Positions 50,416 through 54,693 of a stretch of 54,693 bases of DNA are shown piece after piece (the first letter of the stretch is position 1; every line of letters starts with the position of its first letter). The notes below the pieces were generated by a model. It made no database searches. It was not told where the DNA came from and worked only from the letters and a program-made list of their open reading frames with translations. Source of the DNA: Bacteroidales bacterium (lineage in GTDB: Bacteria; Bacteroidota; Bacteroidia; Bacteroidales; WCHB1-69). Where the stretch lies: NCBI GenBank assembly GCA_017615595.1, contig JAFZZT010000003.1, forward strand, positions 1-54,693, written 5' to 3'. A program made the position numbers and the translations under genes.

Positions 50416-51351
50416 ATGAAGAGAATCATCGCCTTGACCCTCGCAATGGTCTTTTTCTGCGCCTATGCACAGTCTCAGATGCCCAAGAATGTCTCCCTGG
50501 TAGCCGATTGGCATAAGGGCGACACGATGAGATATAGTGTTAAGAAATCGGTGACCCAGAATAATGAGACCACAACCATAAATTACACATTGTTTTTGCA
50601 GGTGGTGGATTCCACCATGGAGGGCTATCGCATCAAGGCAGTGTACAGCGAGAAAATGTTGGACCACTTGATTCCAGATTCGGTTCTTGACCAGAAACAA
50701 CTGTTTTTGAAAGAGGTGATGAAGGTCGAACAGGAGTTCTACTATCGCACCGACCCCACGGGTTCCTTTTTGGGGATTGAGAACTGGCAGAACCTGTTGG
50801 AGCAGAACATTGAACAGGCACAGAGAGTCTATAAAGTCTTAGGGGTCGAAGAGGGAATCATAGAGCCGTACATGCAACTTGCTAGGTCAACTTTCAACCA
50901 AGAGGAAGTGGAGGGCAAACTCTATCCCGAGATCCCTTTGTTGCACGAGTGGCTGGGATCTATACTATCCACCAAATTACAAAAGTATAAGATTGCTTTT
51001 CCAACCATGGTCGGTCCTGTGGCGGCTGACGGTGTGTTGAATGTTGCCGACTATAACTCGGAAACAGGACTTTGCAGGATTGAAACGTGCACCGTCCTCA
51101 ATCAGAAACAGCTCCGGAAAGCTATTGGCCAGTATTGTAACCTGCTTGCTGACAAGATGGGAACACTCCTTCCCAAGTCTTCGTTGAAAAGGTTGAAAAT
51201 TGTTATGACCGACAAGAAAGTTTTTGAGTATCAGACTGATCCGGCTAATCCCATCAGTGTGGACTATATCCGTGCCATCCAAGTCGAAGACTCTGGTGAT
51301 GGCAGTAAAAGCGAAAAGATTGAACGTTTCGTTATCTGCAAGATAGACTAG
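50416..51351 (+). CDS. Secreted protein of unknown function
   Basis: The start is the ATG at 50416 (MKRIIALTLAMVFFCAYAQ) in preference to an in-frame upstream ATG at 50389, because it yields a clean signal peptide. The 311-residue product has a mostly beta N-terminal half (MRYSVKKSVTQNNETTTINY) and a helical C-terminal half, without a family I can name. Its TAG stop overlaps the stop of the convergent DUF5686 gene in CTAG. Confidence 0.7.
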   Translation: MKRIIALTLAMVFFCAYAQSQMPKNVSLVADWHKGDTMRYSVKKSVTQNNETTTINYTLFLQVVDSTMEGYRIKAVYSEKMLDHLIPDSVLDQKQLFLKEVMKVEQEFYYRTDPTGSFLGIENWQNLLEQNIEQAQRVYKVLGVEEGIIEPYMQLARSTFNQEEVEGKLYPEIPLLHEWLGSILSTKLQKYKIAFPTMVGPVAADGVLNVADYNSETGLCRIETCTVLNQKQLRKAIGQYCNLLADKMGTLLPKSSLKRLKIVMTDKKVFEYQTDPANPISVDYIRAIQVEDSGDGSKSEKIERFVICKID

Positions 51352-53942
51352 AATGCCACCCGCAGGGAGATCCGGATGCCGTTCTTATCCCAACCCTTCA
51401 GGTCTTTGGCGTAGGTGAGCCGGCGGACATAGTCGATACGGAGGACATGGAAGATGTTCTCGATGCCGGCGGTCATCTCCATATAGGGCCACTTGCCTAG
51501 TTGCCCGCAGCCGTCAGGAAGCAGATAGAGTCCCGGCGTGCCGGAGGCGGGGTCGTTTTTGGCCGACAAGCCTCCATAGACACCGCTGAAGGAGAGCACC
51601 TCGCGGAACTGCAGGCGGTTCCACAGCGGGATGCGGTTGAAGATCCATCCTTTCAGAAAATAGGTGGCATATAATCCCACATATTTGTCCATGATGAATT
51701 CCATGGGCTTTAACAAGCAGAAGGTGTTGGCGGCGAGGAAGATGGATCGGTTGGTTGGCGGGATGTACAACTTGGGGAAGGGTGCCGCATTCCAGATGAT
51801 ACCGGCCTGAAGGGTGGCGTCTATGTGACCGAAGGCGGAGAGCCAGAAGCGTTTCTCCACGGAGAAGTCGGTGCGATGATACCATGTCTTGCCGTCCAAG
51901 AGGCCGCTGGCGTGAGTGAGGCGCAGCACGGGGGCGTTTTTGGAGAGCTTGATGAGGTTGTCCTTGCCCGACTGGTTGTTGTAAAGCCGCTCGCCCGGCG
52001 CCCAGCGGAGCTGCATGCACCATTCGATGTTCTGGAAGGAGCCCACACGCGCGACCGTGCCGTCAGGGTTGATGCGCCAGTACATCAGCGTGCCTGTCGC
52101 CTCGTTGTCCTCATACTGCAGCCAGGTGTCCAGACTGAGCCGGAAGGGCCACTCCTTCTCGTAACGAAGCTTGATGCGCCGGATATACTGCGCGGAGAGA
52201 GAGGTCTCGCCGGAGGTGTATGACATCAAGAAGTTGTCGCGATCCATGTAACCGTAGCTTTGGCCCGGCATCTCCACATCATATTGGGTGCTCAGATAGA
52301 GGGCGTGGCGCAGGTGCTCGTTGAGATGACGCTCCTTCTTCACAAAGCTGTGCGCCAAGGTGACGTTGTATTTGAGCCGCTGGTCCAGACATCCGAAAGC
52401 AATATACCAGTTGGCGAACCATCGCTCGTGGGCTTTGACGGTGGTCATGCCCCCGAAACGCAACCTGACGCCCTCCGTGGGGTTCTTGCTGATCATGTTG
52501 TAAATGTTTCCGATGTCAAAACCACTCTCTTTCCGGTTTTTGGATGTGGCGATATAGCCCGTGGCGAGGATCTCCGCCGTCTTCTCCAGCACCCGATAGG
52601 CCGGCAGTCGCCGCAACTCCGTTGACAGACTGTCCAAGAACGACTCCTTGGCCGTCAAGGGCAGGGGCCTCATAGTCTTCCATTGCCAGTTCTTGTACTT
52701 GAGATTCGTGGCGGCAGCCTCCCCGCCTGTCAGTGCGGCATTGATGGAGTCGGGAATCATGACGCCCAGCTCATAATGATACCATAGCGTGTTCTGCCGG
52801 ACATGTATCTGTCGCATCTTCTTCCGTTTGACGAGTGAGAAAGCGGCGTAAGTCTCGGCAGCGGAGGGCGCCCATAAGCCCGTGTCCAGTCTCACGAAGT
52901 CCTGCTCGATACGGAGCTGTCTGACAAAGTTCATGTTGATGTCAACGGGCACGTTGATGGCGTACCGTTTCAACGCGTAGGTGCTGTCGTTCACGATGTA
53001 CAACCGTCCGGTGAAGCCGAAGGAACGGCTGTTCACCGGCGAGAAGGAGAGCTCAATGCAGGTGATGCCGTCCACCTCCACCGTGTCAGTGATGAAGTAA
53101 TGGTAGTAGATGGTGGCCAATGAAGAGGATAGGGGACTGACGAACTTGTTGAGCATCAGCTCTATGTCGTTGTCAAAGATGTTGACCTCGGTAAAGATCG
53201 CATCCAGGTTGGTGCCTTCTCCCTCCTCGTCCAACGTCTCGTCCGCACCCTGCATCCGTCTTGCCGTCAGATAACTCACACTTCTGCGTGGCGACTTCTG
53301 GTAGTAGATGTCTGCAAGATTTTCCCGCAGCGATATGGTCAGTACCGGCGTGTTCTCTTCGGGGATGGTGTCGATATACTTCTCCAGGAAGGACAACTGA
53401 CGGTTGAAGCTGTTCTTCTGGAAATCCATGTCGAAGCGTCCAAACGTCATGACCATCTTCTTGTATTGCTGGGCTCTGTAATAATCGGCAGCCTCCACGC
53501 GGTAGCGGTCTTTGTTCTCAATTACCTTTTCCACCAACTCGACAGCAGGGTTGCCCTTGCGGGAGTACTTTTGCCGTTTCTTGGAGATCACGACCTCTTG
53601 CAGCGGCTGGGAGGTGCTGATGAGAAAGGTCTGTGACTTCTGTTTTCGGTGTATGATGATTGTGTCAGGAGTGTAGAAGAGATAGCTGACAACCAGTGTG
53701 TCGGTGCTGGTGAAAGGTAGTCTGTAAGAGCCGTCTTTCGCGGTATAGGTGCCCACAGAGGTGCGCAGCCATTGAAGTTGTGCCAGATACACACCCACGG
53801 TATCCCCTTTGTCGTCAATCGTGCATACTTTTCCCGATAGCGACTGTGCCGAGAGCTGCCCTGGAAATAGTGCCAAGAGCAGCAGCCATCCCATCAGCAG
53901 GAGCCGTTTACACTTTCTGTATGAGGATTCTTTCTCTTTCAT
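51348..53942 (-). CDS. DUF5686-like outer membrane protein with carboxypeptidase-regulatory-like domain
   Basis: The start is the ATG at 53942 (MKEKESSYRKCKRLLLMGW), giving 864 residues with a signal peptide ending at LSAQS. A carboxypeptidase-regulatory-like beta domain (about 20-110, GTYTAKDGSYRLPF) is followed by the family's hallmark RKGNPAVELVEKVIENKDRYR, in which the core is NPAVELVEKVI. The rest is barrel-like and ends RISLRVAF. DUF5686 proteins are of unknown function in the outer membrane of Bacteroidota. The small lipoprotein and the last OMP lie upstream on the same strand. Confidence 0.85.
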   Translation of the reverse strand: MKEKESSYRKCKRLLLMGWLLLLALFPGQLSAQSLSGKVCTIDDKGDTVGVYLAQLQWLRTSVGTYTAKDGSYRLPFTSTDTLVVSYLFYTPDTIIIHRKQKSQTFLISTSQPLQEVVISKKRQKYSRKGNPAVELVEKVIENKDRYRVEAADYYRAQQYKKMVMTFGRFDMDFQKNSFNRQLSFLEKYIDTIPEENTPVLTISLRENLADIYYQKSPRRSVSYLTARRMQGADETLDEEGEGTNLDAIFTEVNIFDNDIELMLNKFVSPLSSSLATIYYHYFITDTVEVDGITCIELSFSPVNSRSFGFTGRLYIVNDSTYALKRYAINVPVDINMNFVRQLRIEQDFVRLDTGLWAPSAAETYAAFSLVKRKKMRQIHVRQNTLWYHYELGVMIPDSINAALTGGEAAATNLKYKNWQWKTMRPLPLTAKESFLDSLSTELRRLPAYRVLEKTAEILATGYIATSKNRKESGFDIGNIYNMISKNPTEGVRLRFGGMTTVKAHERWFANWYIAFGCLDQRLKYNVTLAHSFVKKERHLNEHLRHALYLSTQYDVEMPGQSYGYMDRDNFLMSYTSGETSLSAQYIRRIKLRYEKEWPFRLSLDTWLQYEDNEATGTLMYWRINPDGTVARVGSFQNIEWCMQLRWAPGERLYNNQSGKDNLIKLSKNAPVLRLTHASGLLDGKTWYHRTDFSVEKRFWLSAFGHIDATLQAGIIWNAAPFPKLYIPPTNRSIFLAANTFCLLKPMEFIMDKYVGLYATYFLKGWIFNRIPLWNRLQFREVLSFSGVYGGLSAKNDPASGTPGLYLLPDGCGQLGKWPYMEMTAGIENIFHVLRIDYVRRLTYAKDLKGWDKNGIRISLRVAF

Positions 53943-54030
53943 TAAAAAGACCTTACCGCAAAATTGCATAACGTGATAAGGCCTTAATTATTATGAAGTA
54001 GTAAATAAAATTGAGGAATGGGGTGGGGCA

Positions 54031-54435
54031 TCACTCCACCAATACATTCAAAACTTTGACAAAGTCGCCGCTCTTGCATCGGAGGTGGCAGACATCCCCG
54101 TGCTGACAGAGCGAGTCGGCGAAAAACATCCGGAACTCCAGCGTCAGGATGCGGCTGTTTCCGTGTGAATCGCTGAGCCACTGGAGGTTGCCATCGCCAC
54201 TGTGCAGCTCCACAGGATAACCTGTAGGCTGTTGCCAGTAGAAATGCCAGTCCGCGCCCTGATTGATCGCTTTGATGCCGATTTCCTGATAGGTGTTCAA
54301 CAGCACCGAGACGCTGTCGTTGGTAATCTCCTGCCCATCCACATAAAACCGCACATTTGTATCTACTTTCGGCGGCTCGCATGACATCAACCCGACTAAC
54401 ATCATCCCCCAAATGATTAACGAAGTCTTTTTCAT
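54031..54435 (-). CDS. Small lipoprotein, function unknown
   Basis: I take the ATG at 54435 (MKKTSLIIWGMMLVGLMSC) rather than an upstream GTG at 54441. The product is 134 residues with Cys19 in LMSC and then EPPKVD, weakly acidic. The rest is a single beta-sandwich-like domain (DTNVRFYVDGQEITNDSVSV, WHFYWQQPTGYPVEL). No family is recognised. It lies between the last OMP and the DUF5686 gene on the minus strand. Confidence 0.65.
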   Translation of the reverse strand: MKKTSLIIWGMMLVGLMSCEPPKVDTNVRFYVDGQEITNDSVSVLLNTYQEIGIKAINQGADWHFYWQQPTGYPVELHSGDGNLQWLSDSHGNSRILTLEFRMFFADSLCQHGDVCHLRCKSGDFVKVLNVLVE

Positions 54436-54441
54436 ATCCAC

Positions 54442-54475
54442 TTTTAACTTTTAACTCTTAACTTTTAACTTTTAA
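54442..54475. repeat. Heptamer tract, unit TTTTAAC
   Basis: Five tandem copies of TTTTAAC or TCTTAAC fill the gap between the small lipoprotein gene and the stop of the next protein. Confidence 0.8.
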
Positions 54476-54693
54476 CTAAAACTCATATCCTATGCCAACA
54501 CTCCCAAACCCTTTGTATCCAGCGCCCAGTTCCAGACTGCCAAACACATGGTGCCAGCCGGCCTTCACGCCAAACAGGGTCACATGCAAGGTGGAGAAAA
54601 GGGTAGGGGCGTGATCCCTGTCTATGCCGTCGCTGAACCAGGGGTGCCGATTCTCTGGATATGTTACGTTGAAACACTCTTCTGTGCCGAAGA
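54476..54693 (-). CDS. Outer membrane protein, C-terminal fragment cut by the window edge
   Basis: The minus-strand frame ends with TAG at 54476-54478 and runs through the window edge. The last 71 residues alternate hydrophobic and aromatic residues (TLHVTLFGVKAGWHHVFGS, LELGAGYKGFGSVGIGYEF) and end in Phe, the C-terminal signature of a beta-barrel protein. The start lies beyond the window. Too short to name a family. Confidence 0.8.
   Translation of the reverse strand, partial: FGTEECFNVTYPENRHPWFSDGIDRDHAPTLFSTLHVTLFGVKAGWHHVFGSLELGAGYKGFGSVGIGYEF

Overview
The window comes from a Bacteroidota chromosome, most likely an anaerobic, amino-acid-fermenting member of the order Bacteroidales. 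The evidence is the recurrent -7 promoter box TAnnTTTG, A-rich start regions without Shine-Dalgarno sequences, families largely confined to Bacteroidota (OmpA-free beta-barrel receptors, PorV/PorQ-like protein, DUF4919, DUF4301, DUF5686 and DUF5689-like proteins), a plant-like IspG and a lysine-fermentation gene pair (kal, kce). No transposase, integrase, phage gene, rRNA or tRNA was seen. Apart from the CRISPR array the region looks like core chromosome, with gene assignments made from sequence motifs alone.

Layout. 1-433 is the end of a type II-C-like CRISPR array (six identical 47-bp repeats, five complete spacers), followed by an 85-bp AT-rich leader-like stretch. 519-5257 is an outer-membrane receptor, a small beta-barrel and a NhaD Na+/H+ antiporter. 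5330-6655 (minus) is kce and kal. 6771-9564 (plus) holds a low-molecular-weight phosphatase and two proteins of unknown role. 9719-14922 (minus) is a five-gene operon: Nudix hydrolase, alpha/beta hydrolase, zinc metallopeptidase, polysaccharide deacetylase-like protein and glycosyltransferase. 15062-26832 (plus) is largely information processing and core metabolism: THUMP methyltransferase, PorV/Q-like protein, deoC, HU, a 29-residue basic ribosomal-type protein, RNase G, recX, prfB with its programmed frameshift, prs, thiL, ispG and a MalY/PatB aminotransferase.

26829-36151 (minus) carries a RecD-like helicase, a lipoprotein L,D-transpeptidase, and a six-gene operon for a YbhGFSR-like ABC exporter with an ATP-grasp enzyme at its end. 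36349-40879 holds an ArsP_2-type 10-TM permease, then aqpZ, a sodium:solute symporter and pgi. 41156-48344 is a TonB-dependent receptor with twin DUF5689-like lipoproteins, then ribBA and mtgA. 48566-54693 holds kbl, two unknown exported proteins, a DUF5686 barrel, a small lipoprotein and the end of another outer-membrane protein.

The most notable points are: a Bacteroidota promoter box inside every CRISPR repeat; short tandem-repeat tracts (7-, 8- and 32-bp units) in many intergenic gaps, two of them in inverted orientation around prs-thiL-ispG; an IspG with a shortened insert domain; a prfB frameshift signal that relies on an SD-like element in a lineage that hardly uses SD; the exporter/ATP-grasp operon; and the receptor/twin-lipoprotein locus, whose substrate is unknown.
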